Program-made: the position numbers and the translations under genes
In this document: in pieces, positions 37,139-47,901 of the stretch
Position numbering within the stretch: the stretch's first letter is position 1
Layout: each line of letters opens with the position of its first letter
The notes under the pieces: model-generated
Databases searched by the model: none
What the model saw: the letters and a program-made list of their open reading frames with translations, nothing else
Told to the model about the DNA's origin: nothing
NCBI RefSeq assembly: GCF_024679095.1
Contig: NW_026111217.1
Span: forward strand, 169,001 to 233,000
DNA from: Eriocheir sinensis
Lineage: Eukaryota > Arthropoda > Malacostraca > Decapoda > Varunidae
DNA length: 64,000 nucleotides
Direction of reading: 5' to 3'

Positions 37139-37770
37139 TGTGACGTCTGTCCCGGACGTTTTGCAGCTCAGTTCTTCCAGCTGAGTAGAACTTGCTGCCT
37201 CTGCGTTCAAAGATTACATCTTCAGAAGGCTGTGACTGAATGGAATTCAAGTCACAAGAATGGAAAGTCAAGCACAGTGAGCTTGAAAAGAAATTTGTAG
37301 CCCTTCAGGAATTTGTTTTAAGTAATGTGGCAGTGACTCCACCATCGATGGTGGAGAGGCCCTCCACCGAGACTGTGCCCTCTCCAGACGACCCTCCTGC
37401 TTCACGGGAGGACGTGTTACCTGCCTCACAGGTTGACTCCTAGCCTGCCTCACAGGATAACCCCCAGCCTGCCTCACAGGCTAACCCCCAGCCTGCCTCA
37501 CAGGCTAACCCCCAGCCTGCCTCACAGGCTAACCCCCGGCCTGCCTCACAGAATAACAGCCAGCCTGCCTCACAGGCTGACGCCCAGCCTGCCTCACAGG
37601 ATAACCCCCAGCCTGCTTCACAGGCTAACTCCCAGCCTGCCTCACAGGACAACTTCCAGCCTGCCCCACTTAACGCTTCTCTTCCTGCTTCACAGGATGT
37701 CGGGTTCCAACCTGTAAGGAATGGAGCCAAACCGAAGCAGGCAACCAAGGATTTACTGACCCCTACTACC
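37139..37770 (+). pseudogene. CR1-like ORF1, N-terminal part (Cys cluster, coiled coil, PASQ repeats)
   Basis: It starts with a cysteine cluster (CDVCPGRF, then TCCLCVQRLHLQ; 37139-37210) that probably binds zinc. After a frame change the ATG at 37240 opens EWKVKHSELEKKFVALQEF, a predicted coiled coil for ORF1 multimerisation, then a Ser/Pro-rich linker. The octapeptide PASQANPQ is repeated about ten times (37423-37690). A TAG at 37441-37443 interrupts the repeat where neighbouring units have CAG, so it is a single C-to-T nonsense change. The frame then stays open beyond the repeats into the MITE. Confidence 0.75.
37423..37690 (+). repeat. 24-bp tandem repeat within ORF1
   Basis: About eleven units of cctgcctcacaggctaaccc plus ccag, with variants ataaccc, gacgcc and aactcc. 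Each unit is eight codons and keeps frame. Confidence 0.93.
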
Positions 37771-37775
37771 TTTAA

Positions 37776-38362
37776 CCCTAGAACGCTAACCATGGGTATG
37801 AGGTACCAGAAGCGAATGACGTCATTGCCATTGTGTATGGTTCCGGTGCTCTGAGGGTACCCACCTCCTCAGTAGCTTCATGTGCCCGCTTGACAGTGTA
37901 GGGGAAGGTCACGTTGTCTCGCTCTCTCTGCTCACCTTTGTTGTAGGCCTACATTCGGGTGCGGCATACCCATGGTTGGTGATACAGGGTGTTGTACATG
38001 TCCCTAGGATATTGTTTACGTACTTTTTTAGTGATCACCTGTGCAGTGGATCACAGGACCTGGGAGGCCATACAAGAAGTTTGGAAGCCATCGGATGATA
38101 ATTTTTTTTATGAAAATTTTTTTTTTTAATTTTTGAACATTTTTCCTATTTTTAGTAACATTTTTCAGTACCTGATTTTCATACCAAACAATACGTTTTT
38201 CAGTTCTTCTTAATGTTAAGTCAAGATACAAAGTTTGAAGTCCCTTCATGTAACTTTATTCCATTAAAACTTTACATTTAATTTTTTTTTTTTTTCAAAA
38301 TCGGGTATGATGTACCCATGGTTAGTAGTGGTGTGACTTTTTCTAAGGTTAGTGTTCTAGGG
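37776..38362. mobile_element. piggyBac-like MITE inserted at TTAA
   Basis: The ends are CCCTAGAACGCTAACC (37776) and, on the other strand, CCCTAGAACACTAACC (38362), 15 of 16 identical. They are flanked by TTAA at 37772-37775 and 38363-38366. TTAA duplications and CCCTAGAA ends are diagnostic of piggyBac. The 587-bp interior encodes no transposase and has poly(T) blocks near 38103-38135 and 38281-38296. A second inner inverted motif, ctaaccatgggta with tacccatggttag, lies close to each end. It sits inside LINE ORF1; taking out the element plus one TTAA would leave the flanking codons in one frame. Confidence 0.88.
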
Positions 38363-38366
38363 TTAA

Positions 38367-38986
38367 TAGGTTCCAGGTGCTGGCAGACGCCATGGAGGAT
38401 GAGTTCGAGACTCGCCTAGTTGGGGACTCCATGGTGCGTGGCCAGCTGGTTGAGTTCTGTGGTCGTTCATCAGACGGCCGCAGAAAACGTTACTGCTATC
38501 CAGGTGTTAGATTGACGACATCACCGCAGCGTGCGATGATGTCACGAGAAATGCCGACCGAAACACCCTCTTTGTCATTCACGCGGGACAAATGACGTAA
38601 AGACAACCCTTTCTGAGGAACTGCTTGAGAAATACCGCCGCATGATCAAGCAGTATAAACGTAAAACGGATGCCAGCAACATCATATCTCAGGAATCCTC
38701 CTGAGGGTCGGTGCCGAATCTAGCTTTTACAATAAGGCCTTCAGCACAAACAACAGACTTCAGTCCCTTTGCTCAAAAGAAAACGTCCAGTTCCTAACTT
38801 GTGGAACAATTTTACTACGATTCAGACTTGTTCCTTCCTGATGGCATTCACTTAAGCCCTGTTGGAGCAGCCTGTCTCGGGAGGCTGCTCTGTGACCAAG
38901 TGGCTCTTCGAAAGCCAAAACGCGGAGGCGAGAACACCAGCAGCTCCACCGTACGGGAACACTCAACCCGAAAAACTCCTGACTGA
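38367..38986 (+). pseudogene. CR1-like ORF1, C-terminal SGNH-hydrolase (esterase) domain
   Basis: Some CR1-like ORF1 proteins carry a GDSL/SGNH esterase of unclear role, perhaps in membrane or particle handling. Here LVGDSMVRGQLVEFCGRSSD (block I, catalytic Ser in GDS, near 38414) is followed by RRKRYCYPGV. FVIHAG..ND (Asn block, near 38570-38605) is disrupted by a one-base loss. DLFLPDGIHLSPVGAACLGR (near 38828-38885) is block V with catalytic Asp and His. All catalytic residues can be identified. Two or more frameshifts break the frame. Confidence 0.82.
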
Positions 38987-38997
38987 ATCACATTAAA

Positions 38998-41060
38998 GCT
39001 TGCTATGTAAACGCTCGTACCCTACGTAACAAATTTGAAGACTTAGAAGTCCTCGCAGCTACAAATCATTATCACATCATCGGAGTCACAGAATCTTGGA
39101 TAGACACTTCAAATAGAGATTTCATTGCGGAATATAGATTAACGGGTTATACCATTTTAGTCATGAAAGAGAGAACAGACAGGGTGGAGGCGTTATCTTT
39201 ATATCCACAACTCTCTCCATCCAGTATCCGTGAAAACAGATATTATAACCAAAGTAGACACGGTCTTCATTGAAATTAAAAATAAATCTCGTAAAATAGT
39301 AATTGACTTATCTACAGACTGCCAAGGCAGACTCTTGATATCGACCACGCATTAAGTGAATTATTGTTAGAAACAAGTAGCAGTTGCGAGGCAGTAATTG
39401 TTGGGGACTTTAACTTGCCAGTGAAAAGATGGGGTGAACCGTTGAACTGTCATACAGGGCTCGACCTGTACACACATTTACTAGAAAGTGATTTGCATCA
39501 ACACGTTCAAGAACCGACTCGGGAAAATAATATACTTGACCTTATCTTTTCAACGACAGCTGATCTAGTTAACGAAGTAAATGTTGGTCCAATTTTAAGT
39601 TCTAGCGATCACCGAACAATCACATTCAGCATCAATATGAAAGAAAGTAAAGTAACTCCTAGTAAAGAAAAGGTGCCTGAGTATCAGAGAGCGAGTTTCG
39701 TAGGACTCGATCAATTCTAAATAATTCTGACTGACTGAAATCACGGCGGAAACAGATATTGATAAATCTTGGGGGGCCTTCACCACAATATTGAACAATG
39801 CCATAAGCATATGCGTACCCTATCGTAACAGACGTTCAGCTTCTAAGAAGAAACCCAAATGGTGGAATAACGAAATTCAAAATAGCCTATCTCTTAAAAA
39901 ATGCGTATACAGTAGATACATATCAGCTCAGAGCGAAGCTGACAAACTAGAGTTGGACAGAATTCGCCGCGAAACCAAGAAATTAATAAAACGAAGCAAG
40001 AAAAATCTTGAAGAATATATAGCGGAAACAAGTAAATCTAATCCTAAAGAATTTTTCAGCTATGTAAATAATAAAAAGTCACCACTTGTGGTATCGGAGC
40101 GCTTGCTAATGAAAATGGTAACTACACGAACGATGAAAATGAAATGGCTACAATCCTAAATAACTTTATTCGCATCCGTATTAACCGACGAACATGGTTT
40201 ATCACGTCAACCCCCGGAGGTTAGAAGGGCCGAAAGATGTTATGGCGTGCTCATCGTAGAAAGGGACATTCTACGCACAAGTGAAAAGATTAAAGTAAGC
40301 AAAGCTCCTGGTCCAGACAAAATTACCCCTAGGGTCTTAAAAGAAATCAAACATCAAATTTGTAAACCGCTCTCCATCATATTCAATAAATCTTTAACAG
40401 CTGGAAAAGTTCCGTCGGATTGGAAACTTGCAAATGTCACACCAATTTTCAAAAACAGGGACAAGTCTCATCCAGGAAACTATCGACCAATTAACCTGAC
40501 ATCGATTGTTTGTGTTAATGGAGACTATCATTCGCGACAATATGGTGATATTCTTCGAAGAAAATAATATAATAAATAATTCGCAACGTGGCCTCCGTAG
40601 TAAACGTTCGTGTTTGACTAACTTACTTGATTTTTTCACTATATTTTTGAGGTGTTCGATGAAAGCAGATCAGTAGATATCATATATCTGATTTTCAAAA
40701 GGCATTTGATAAGGTCCCCCACCAACGATTGCTCAGCAAACTACTGGCGCACGGTATCTCGGGTAACATTCACAATTGGCTTGCGGGCTGGCTCTCTGAG
40801 CGGAAACAGAGAGTAGTTCTAAACGGTGTTACATCTAACTGGCTCGATGTCAAAAGCGGCGTACCTCAAGGATCAGTGCTTGGCCCCATGCTCTTCTTAA
40901 TTTATGTTAATGATATCGATGATGGGCTCACTTGCAAAGTATCAAAATTTGCTGATGACACAAAAATTGTTAGTAAAGTAACTGCGACCACCAAGTCTGA
41001 CCATGGGTCTGTGTGGTCTGATTTAAATCTATGTAAATCTCTCTCTCTCTCTTCGTTGGT
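38998..41060 (+). pseudogene. CR1-like ORF2: endonuclease and reverse transcriptase, 3' truncated
   Basis: Endonuclease: CYVNARTLRNKFEDLEVL and IIGVTESWIDTSNRDF (near 39000-39120), then a shift; VIVGDFNLPVKRWGE, ENNILDLIFS and LSSSDHRTITF (39364-39720). Linker: RRSASKKKPKWWNNEIQ (39791-40159). Fingers: KVSKAPGPDKITPRVLKEI, VTPIFKNRDKSHPGNYRPIN (40247-40567). Palm: SDFQKAFDKVPHQ (near 40690-40720), GVPQGSVLGPMLFLIYVNDI and KFADDTKIV (40729-41000). Catalytic residues are present; about five frameshifts and the 3' truncation inactivate it. Confidence 0.88.
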
Positions 41061-41128
41061 CGAGTTTTAATCCTCATAGGGACAGGAAAATATGTTGATG
41101 GTGAATAAGGAGGAGGAGGAGGAGGATA

Positions 41129-41161
<33 letters not shown>

Positions 41162-41670
41162 AGGAGGAGGAGGAGGAGGAGGAGGGTTTTAATGTAAGTG
41201 ACTTTTCCTTTTCCTTTTTCTCCTTTTTTTTGTCTTTTTGTTTGAAGTGTTGCAATTTTTGATTCGTATTTTTTTCCATATTTTTCTTGTGTATTGCTGA
41301 GTCCTTGTTCTTCTCTTCCTCGTTTTCTACCTTCTCCTCCTCTTCCTCTTCTGCCTGTTATTTTTTTCTCCTTTTGCAACACCTCTCATTTCTCTTCTTA
41401 TTCCTCGTCCACTTATACTTTCTTCTATTTTTCATTCTCCTTCTCCTCCTCGTCCTTCTCCTCCTCATTATCTTCCAACTCCTCCGTCCACACCTCTAGC
41501 TCCTCTTTTTTCTCCTATTCCACTTCTTTCTTCTCCATCGCTTCTTCTTCCTTCTTCTTCTCCTTCATTTATTCCTCATCTTTGTTCTCGTAACACTATT
41601 TTAATCCCTCTTCGTCTTCCATCACCTCCTCATCCTCCTCCTCCTCCTCCTCCTCATCTCCCTTCTCATT
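41046..41670. repeat. Low-complexity block: (AGG)n then pyrimidine-rich with (TCC)n
   Basis: AGG repeats lie at 41109-41184 on plus, then T-rich and TTC/TCC-rich sequence ending in (CTC)n at 41626-41660. It separates two copies of the same LINE family. Confidence 0.9.
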
Positions 41671-42590
41671 CCGCGGCTAGACTTGGAAGACTTCTTAGTG
41701 AGCAGGTGTCACTTTTCAGAGCATAAAAGACAGCGAGCCCCGACAGAGAACGTCACGTAAACAATCAAAGGACCACCAGCCAATCCCACCATGACCATAT
41801 AAGCGCGTGTTATGTAAACGCCCGCAGCATTCGAAATAAATTCACAGACCTGGAGGAACTTGCTGCAACGGAAAGCTTCCACATTATCGCCGTCGCGGAG
41901 TCATGGTTGAATACAAATAACAGAAATTCTATTGCGGAATTTAGCTTACCCGGCTATTCAACTTTTTTTGCGACAGAGAAAACAGAGTTGGTGGTGGCGT
42001 CGTCTTATATATTCGTGCTGGTTTAAATCCACGTGTTATCAAAGTCGAAAGAATAAATAATATAGACACCGTTTTCGTAGAAATTAAAAACCGTTCAAGT
42101 AAATTAGTTATTGGCATTGTTTATAGACCTTTAAACCAAGCAATGCAAATAGACAGAAAACTGTTCGAACAAATTTCTAACATGCAATCAATTTGAAGCT
42201 GCAATTATGGGAGACTTTAACTTACCAGTAAAGAGTTGGGGAGACACATTAAATATACACTCGGGTCACGATCTATACAGTAACTTATTAGAAAGTGCGC
42301 TTTATCAGCATGTGCATAAACCAACTCGCGAAAGAAACTAAAGAAAGCCTAGTTAAGGATCTCAATGTTGGTACAGAATTCAGCGACAGCGATCATCGAA
42401 TGATTTCGTTTAAGATAAAAATCAAAGAGAACATGAAAACGAGTGAAGAAAGAATACCTGATTACCGACGTGCGGATTTTGACAAACTAAGAAATTTAGT
42501 AGCGAATGCAGACTGGAGCGAAATTTCTGCAGCCTCAGATATAAATAAAGAACTTCACACCCACCTAGATCTCATTACAGAGGTCTCATC
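41671..42590 (+). mobile_element. CR1-like LINE (family C), fragment: end of ORF1 and endonuclease
   Basis: It begins in the last codons of ORF1 (RLGRLLSEQVSLFR), then CYVNARSIRNKFTDLEELAA, IIAVAESWLNTNNRNS, VGGGVVLYI-like (shifted), IMGDFNLPVKSWGD (shifted) and SDSDHRMISFKIKIKE (42295-42585). It ends at about 42590, just before a perfect palindrome. Frameshifts occur near 41960, 42195 and 42345; a T run near 41960 marks the first. Confidence 0.87.
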
Positions 42591-42597
42591 AATAGGG

Positions 42598-42672
42598 ATA
42601 TCCGGGAATTTTGGGTTAGGCTAAATGCCTGTTTTGCTGCAGTAGACATCAAAACCCAAAATTCCCGGATAT
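42598..42672. repeat. Perfect 20-bp inverted repeat with a 35-nt loop
   Basis: Arms at 42598-42617 and 42653-42672 are exact reverse complements (atatccgggaattttgggtt). The left flank is agggatatcc-like and the right flank is T-rich. It could be a tiny foldback element or the fused ends of a deleted DNA transposon. Confidence 0.9.
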
Positions 42673-43052
42673 AGTTTTTTTCTCTGTTGATTATTGTATG
42701 TATGTATGTATGGGAAAATTAACTGTTAACACACGCAAGCTCTAAACAATGATAGTTATATATACTCATCGTGGGAGTGTCTAATGTCAACACAATATCG
42801 AGTGTTCAGGATTGTGTTTACCTTCTCCAATACTTTCCAGCAGCCACTCGACGCATGATACTAACTGATGGTGATGGTGCAAACATTCGCTGATAAAGGG
42901 AGGGCGAGGAAGGAACACAATCGCAGGAGGAAATGATAATAATTGCAAGTCTTTTCCTTTAATACTGTGAATGGTAATGATAATCGAGCATGATATCTCC
43001 AAACAGTGATGATTGTGTGTACTCAGTGCTCGGTCAAGTCATATTGCGTGGA
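42673..43052. other. Unique AT-rich spacer; no gene seen
   Basis: Short (TATG)n at 42696-42712. The phrase caatgatagttatatatactc recurs loosely at 43004-43023. Nothing coding. Confidence 0.5.
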
Positions 43053-43579
43053 TGCTTCTGAAATGAGTAATAAAGATACGTTTAAATAAATGCTTAATCA
43101 CTGCAATCATAAAGTCTTCCTGAAAATTGCGAGGAAAAGTCTTCATTGTTCGTGGCGGTAATATATTTTGGGGTTAAGAGTACAAGCTTTTATGTATTCG
43201 CTCGGTGAAAAACATAACTCTTCTCCCAATATGCTTCTGAAATGGGTAATAAAGATACGTTTAAATAAATGTTTAATCACCGTAATCTTAAAAGTCTTGC
43301 TGAAAGTGCGAGTAAAAGTTCACAATGCTCGTGGGTGTAATATATTTTGGGGTTAAGAGTACCAGCTTTTATTTATCCTCTCGAAAAACATAACTCGTCT
43401 CCCAATATGCTTCTGAAATGAGTAATAAAGACACGTTTAAATAAATGCTTAATCACCGTAATCTTAAGAGTGATGCTGAAAAGTGAGTAAAAGTCTACAA
43501 TGCTCGTGGGTGTAATATATTTGGGGTTAAGAGTACCAGCTTTTATTTATCCTCTCGCTGAAAAACATAACTCGTCTCC
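43053..43579. repeat. Tandem array of a 176-179 bp unit, three copies
   Basis: The phrase tgcttctgaaatgagtaata starts copies at 43053, 43232 and 43408. Shared blocks are gatacgtttaaataaatg, taatatatttggggttaaga and cttttattta/tgtattc. The unit is AT-rich and non-coding. Confidence 0.93.
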
Positions 43580-44010
43580 ATGTATTTTACGATCTTTTTT
43601 ACACTCGTTTTCGCCGTAGTATATTGAGGTCAGTGTGGGAACATTGTGCAACGCGTCTGGCTGCACTCGCCCTGCCTCGGCCTTGTCCTCAGCCAGATAC
43701 CTGGTGAGCCTCCTAACCTAGCCTGAGCGCGTTCTCCTATCTCTACTGGTATGTGGCGGTACTCTTGAACAGGGAAGCTTGCGTTAGGTTAGGTTAGGTT
43801 GGGAGTCATTTAGGGTAGTTTTGAATGCGAATCACAATGAGAGTATTTTCCAGAACACCCCGTGGTTAGTTTCGAAGCTACAGCCGAACATTTTTACTCG
43901 GGGACAACATACCATTTTTTTTTCGTGTTTTGAGAAGCGTTTCGAAAGAAGTGACGTGGTTTTTGAGGCGAGAAATCCTAATACATGCATTTCTTTTTGT
44001 TTAGGAGCCT
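43580..44010. other. Unique spacer with a short TTAGG run
   Basis: Contains gttaggttaggttaggttgg at 43783-43802, about 3.5 perfect telomere-type units. No gene seen. Confidence 0.55.
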
Positions 44011-44670
44011 AAGTTGAAGGAGAGCTGTGGTTTATGAGGAAGAAAAAGCAAATTCGTATATATGCATTCATGTTTTGCTTTTCAGAGTCGTTGTGAAGAG
44101 ATGCTGAACTTTTGGGGGTGAGGGAGAAAGCAGTATTAAGTGTGTGTCTCGCTCAAGTGAAGTGCTATCTAACTGAATTAAAGATAAATCTCAATAAGTA
44201 CATTTTTTTTCTGTTTCAAGGACCAACTCATATAAATGCAGAGTTGTTTTGCTCTCCAGAACCGTTGTGAAAGAGATGCTGGGCTTTTGGGGTGTCGGAA
44301 GAAAGCATTAAAAATGTGTCTTAATCAAGTGAAGATAAAATAATAATCTAAGTGGAAGGAGAGCTGTGGTTTATTATGAAGAAAAGACCAATTCGTATAA
44401 ATGCAGTGTTGTTTTGCTTTCCAGAGTCATTATGAAAGAGATGCTGGGCTTTTTGGAGTATGGGAGAAAGCAGGATTAAGTCTGTGTCCCCGGTCAAGTG
44501 AAGCGCTGTTTGAAATAAAAGATGAAACATGAGGAAGGAGAGCTGTAGTTTATGAAGAAGGGAAGACCCACTCGCAGTATTATTTTCCTCTCCAGAGTCA
44601 TTGTGAAAGAGACGCTGGGCTGTTTTGGGGAAGGGAGAAAGCAGCATTAAGTCCGTGTTGTGTCCCAATC
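44011..44670. repeat. Diverged tandem array, unit about 150-180 bp, four copies
   Basis: aagtggaaggagagctgtgg and variants at 44011, 44350 and 44531. The phrase gtgaaagagatgctgggctt, then ggagaaagcagcattaag, occurs four times (near 44095, 44268, 44428 and 44602). Copy two lacks its first part. Confidence 0.88.
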
Positions 44671-44992
44671 AAGGTCTTATTTCAACATATCCCGCCGCCA
44701 GTACACGAGAAAGCATCGAATCTATTATTATTATACAAATCCATGTTGCTTCTATTTATGTGGCCGAAACAATACACCTCCATATCACTGTTTTTAGATC
44801 TCCTTATTAACATTCGCCTCCGCCCAGCGCCATAAGAAGTAAAAGTGTATCAATTCATTTTTATTATTCAAATCGACGTGTTTTTCTTGTTATATAAAGC
44901 GGGGTATGTTTTGATGTCGATACGCCTCGGTGAGCAGGAAGAAAATCATAATGAGTTAACCTCCTAATTTTTTTTTTTTTTTATGGTATGTT
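44671..44992. other. Unique AT-rich spacer; no gene seen
   Basis: No signal recognised. Confidence 0.5.
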
Positions 44993-45117
44993 GATGAAGG
45001 AATGAAGCAATAGAAAAGGAAAAATAAAGAGAGGCAGTTTTCATCTTTCACTCCACACTTTATATTTTTGTTTCTCTACCCTTTATTTTTCCTTTTCTAT
45101 TGCTTCATTCCTTCATC
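44993..45117. repeat. Perfect 37-bp inverted repeat with a 51-nt loop
   Basis: Arms at 44993-45029 and 45081-45117 are exact reverse complements over all 37 bases (starting gatgaaggaatgaagc). A transcript of either strand would fold into a long perfect hairpin. No second copy elsewhere in the window. Confidence 0.93.
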
Positions 45118-45926
45118 TGTGCCCATCCATTACCCACTTTCAGCATATTGCCACTTCTTTACTTTTCTCCTATTTACTCCCTCGTTGTCTTTCCTGTGTT
45201 TTCTTTTCTTTACTTTCCTTGTTTATCATTTTCCATGTTTCCTTATTCCCGTTCTATACATATATTCTCTATTTTTATCCTCTCGCTCCCTTCTCTCGTT
45301 AACCTTTTCTTCTCTCTGCCTCCGTGTTCAGTTTATATGACCTTCACCTTTCCTCTCACATAACTCATCTCTTTCCTCTGCTTCTTTCAATCACTCCCTT
45401 TTCCTGACCTCATTGTTTTTTCTCTCCTACCTTCTTAAGCTGCTCCATTCTTCCACTTCCTCCATACTCACATCGCCCCCTCAGACAAAGTTGCATATCA
45501 TTATCACTCTCCTCTTTTGATAAATACTCACTACTCCCTCATCCTTTTCTTCATATACCTCTTTTGTTTTTTCAATTTTACATGGACACTGAATCATACA
45601 TCTTGTCACTTATTTACATTCTTCCTGTTCATCTCTCACTTATCCAATTTGCTTCATCTTCTTTTCTCTCAAACATTCTATAGTTCATAACCCCCAACAA
45701 CCCATGAAGATAACAAGCTAATCAAACATATAACATCATCCCACTTCCCTCAAAATAAAGACAAAGATTCAATTTTTCTATGAGCCTGAGTGTAGCAAGG
45801 CGGCTTTCATTGCATTCCACCACTTGCCAAAATCTGCGGCTCCCTGTCACCCACTTTCAACTATTCCTATATTTTGAACGACTCCTCCTCCTCCTCCTCG
45901 TCGTCCTCGTCCTCTACTTATTCCTC
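45118..45926. other. Pyrimidine-rich spacer; no gene seen
   Basis: C+T-biased on plus. Open frames are Phe/Leu/Ser-rich artefacts. Confidence 0.6.
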
Positions 45927-46243
<317 letters not shown>

Positions 46244-46471
46244 CAAAAGGAGTATAAGATGGAAGGAGAGTGTGTGTGTGATGGATAAAAAAAAAACCAT
46301 TGAAGTAGAAAGAGTAAAAGGAAAATAAAAAGGAATAATTAAAAAGTGTGACAACGTGAAAGGTAAAGAAACATGACATGAAACAGGTGCAAAGAGATTA
46401 AAGTCAAACAGACGAACAAAAAGAGACAAACTGACATACAAACAGATGAAACGATAGAGTATATGGGACCA

Positions 46472-46540
46472 GCATTGTTTGATAGCGAAAATATACACGT
46501 TCAAAACCAGCATTGTTTGATAGCGAAAATATACACGTTC

Positions 46541-46582
<42 letters not shown>
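46472..46582. repeat. 38-bp perfect duplication followed by (CA)n
   Basis: agcattgtttgatagcgaaa and the following bases through ttcaaaac occur twice with 38-bp spacing (46471 and 46509), then CA repeats 46544-46580. Confidence 0.92.
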
Positions 46583-46585
<3 letters not shown>

Positions 46586-46645
46586 AAAGTGCCTGTCTCA
46601 CAAAAGATGGCAATACATACATCAGCCAATCGTTCATTCTGATCA

Positions 46646-47245
46646 CCAAGCATTTTCCCTTCCCTTCCCCTCCCCTCCCCTCTCCTCCCCTCCCTTTCCT
46701 TTCCCTTCCATTTCCCTCTCCTTCCAGTCCCTTCCCTTCCCTTTCCTTCCCTTCCCTTCCCTCCCCTTCCCTTCCTTTCCTTTCCCTTCCCATTCCTTTA
46801 TCCTCCCTTCGCTTCCTTTACATTGCCCTTCTCTTTCCCTCCTCTTCCCTTCCTCCCATTCCTTTCCATTCCCTTCACTTCCATTTCTCTTCTCTTCCCT
46901 TCCTTTCCATTTATCCTCTCTTTCCCTCCCCTTCCCTTCCTTTCCCTTCCCTTCCATTTCTCTTCCCTTCCTTTCCTTTCCATTTCCCTTCTCTTTCCCT
47001 CACCTTCCCTTTCCTTCCCTTCCCTTCCATTTCTCTTCCCTTCCCTTCCTTTCCATTTACCTTCTCTTTCCCTCCCCTTCCCTTCCATTCCCTTCTCTTC
47101 CCTTCCCTTCCATTTCTCTTCCCTTCCCTTCCTTTCCATTTACCTTCTCTTTCCCTCACCTTCCCTTCCCTTCCATTTCTCTTCCTTTCCTTTCCATTCC
47201 ATTTTACCTTCTCTTTCCCTCCCTTCCCTTCCTTCCCCTTTTATG
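46646..47245. repeat. 600-bp polypyrimidine tract of (TTCCC/TTTCC)n
   Basis: Almost pure C+T on plus, made of cccttcc, tttcc and catttctctt blocks, with a loose 60-110 bp higher periodicity marked by ccatttctcttcccttcc and ctctttccctc. Open frames in several registers are artefacts. Confidence 0.93.
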
Positions 47246-47309
47246 TTTGTTAGGCCTTTCTCTTCCTCTCTTCCTCTCATCCTCAAGCCCTCTAACCCTT
47301 CCATAACTG

Positions 47310-47312
47310 CAC

Positions 47313-47401
<89 letters not shown>
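47310..47401. repeat. (AC)n microsatellite
   Basis: Pure AC run after one cgc interruption. Confidence 0.97.
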
Positions 47402-47404
<3 letters not shown>

Positions 47405-47837
47405 CATTATAACTTAAGAATTGGATGCTGCAGCACAATTCTTTTGGGACAAACTTTACAACCAATTAAGCACTTTTGATGAGTGTTTATGTGTGAATGC
47501 TTGAAGTTTTTTTTTTTTTGGGGGGGGAAGGAAGGGGGAAGGAGGAGTTGTCTTTTGGCAGAGTTGTTTTGATTATGAGCCTGGGGGGAGTGGAGGAAGG
47601 GGGTTGCTGTCTGAAGGGGATTGTCTCGTCCCAATAGATCAAGCTTCGTACCCATAATATCTTCGCAATTAATATCATCTTCAAATAATATATATCCTAC
47701 CCTTTAAACAATATAGGTAAATTGTGAATCCCTTCCTTTCTTGTGTGTGTTTGTGTTTCTCTCTCTGTTTGTGTCTGTCTATCCCTGTTTATCTATCTAT
47801 CTATCTATTCATCTATTGGCTGGAACAGTGCTTAACG
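47402..47837. other. Unique spacer; no gene seen
   Basis: Short (TATC)n at 47789-47810 and a T/G run at 47508-47527. Confidence 0.5.
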
Positions 47838-47901
47838 GTATATTTTTTTTTTGTTTCCTTTTTTTTTTTTGTTGCCCTTGAACTGCTTCCATTGCTGTAA
47901 A
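47838..47901 (+). mobile_element. Diverged LINE family A type 3' tail
   Basis: gttgcccttgaactgcttcc followed by attgctgtaa matches the conserved tail gtgcccttgagctgtctcc-tttgctgtaa of family A. Upstream coding sequence is absent. Confidence 0.6.

Larger units (their letters stand above)
36190..41045 (+). mobile_element. CR1-like LINE (family C), long copy with ORF1 and ORF2, 3' truncated
   Basis: A leader of roughly 0.9 kb (36190-37130, boundaries inferred), ORF1 (37139-38986, split by a piggyBac-like MITE) and ORF2 with endonuclease and reverse transcriptase (38998-41045). The sequence stops just after the FADD catalytic box and passes into a short TC run. Thumb and 3' UTR are missing. The missing part is the segment represented by the copies at 25.1 and 28.5-29.3 kb. 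Confidence 0.82.

Noticed and set aside
46513..47479. Several 100-250 codon Phe/Pro/Leu/Ser frames in the polypyrimidine tract
   Set aside because: Low-complexity artefact with several frames and both strands open at once.
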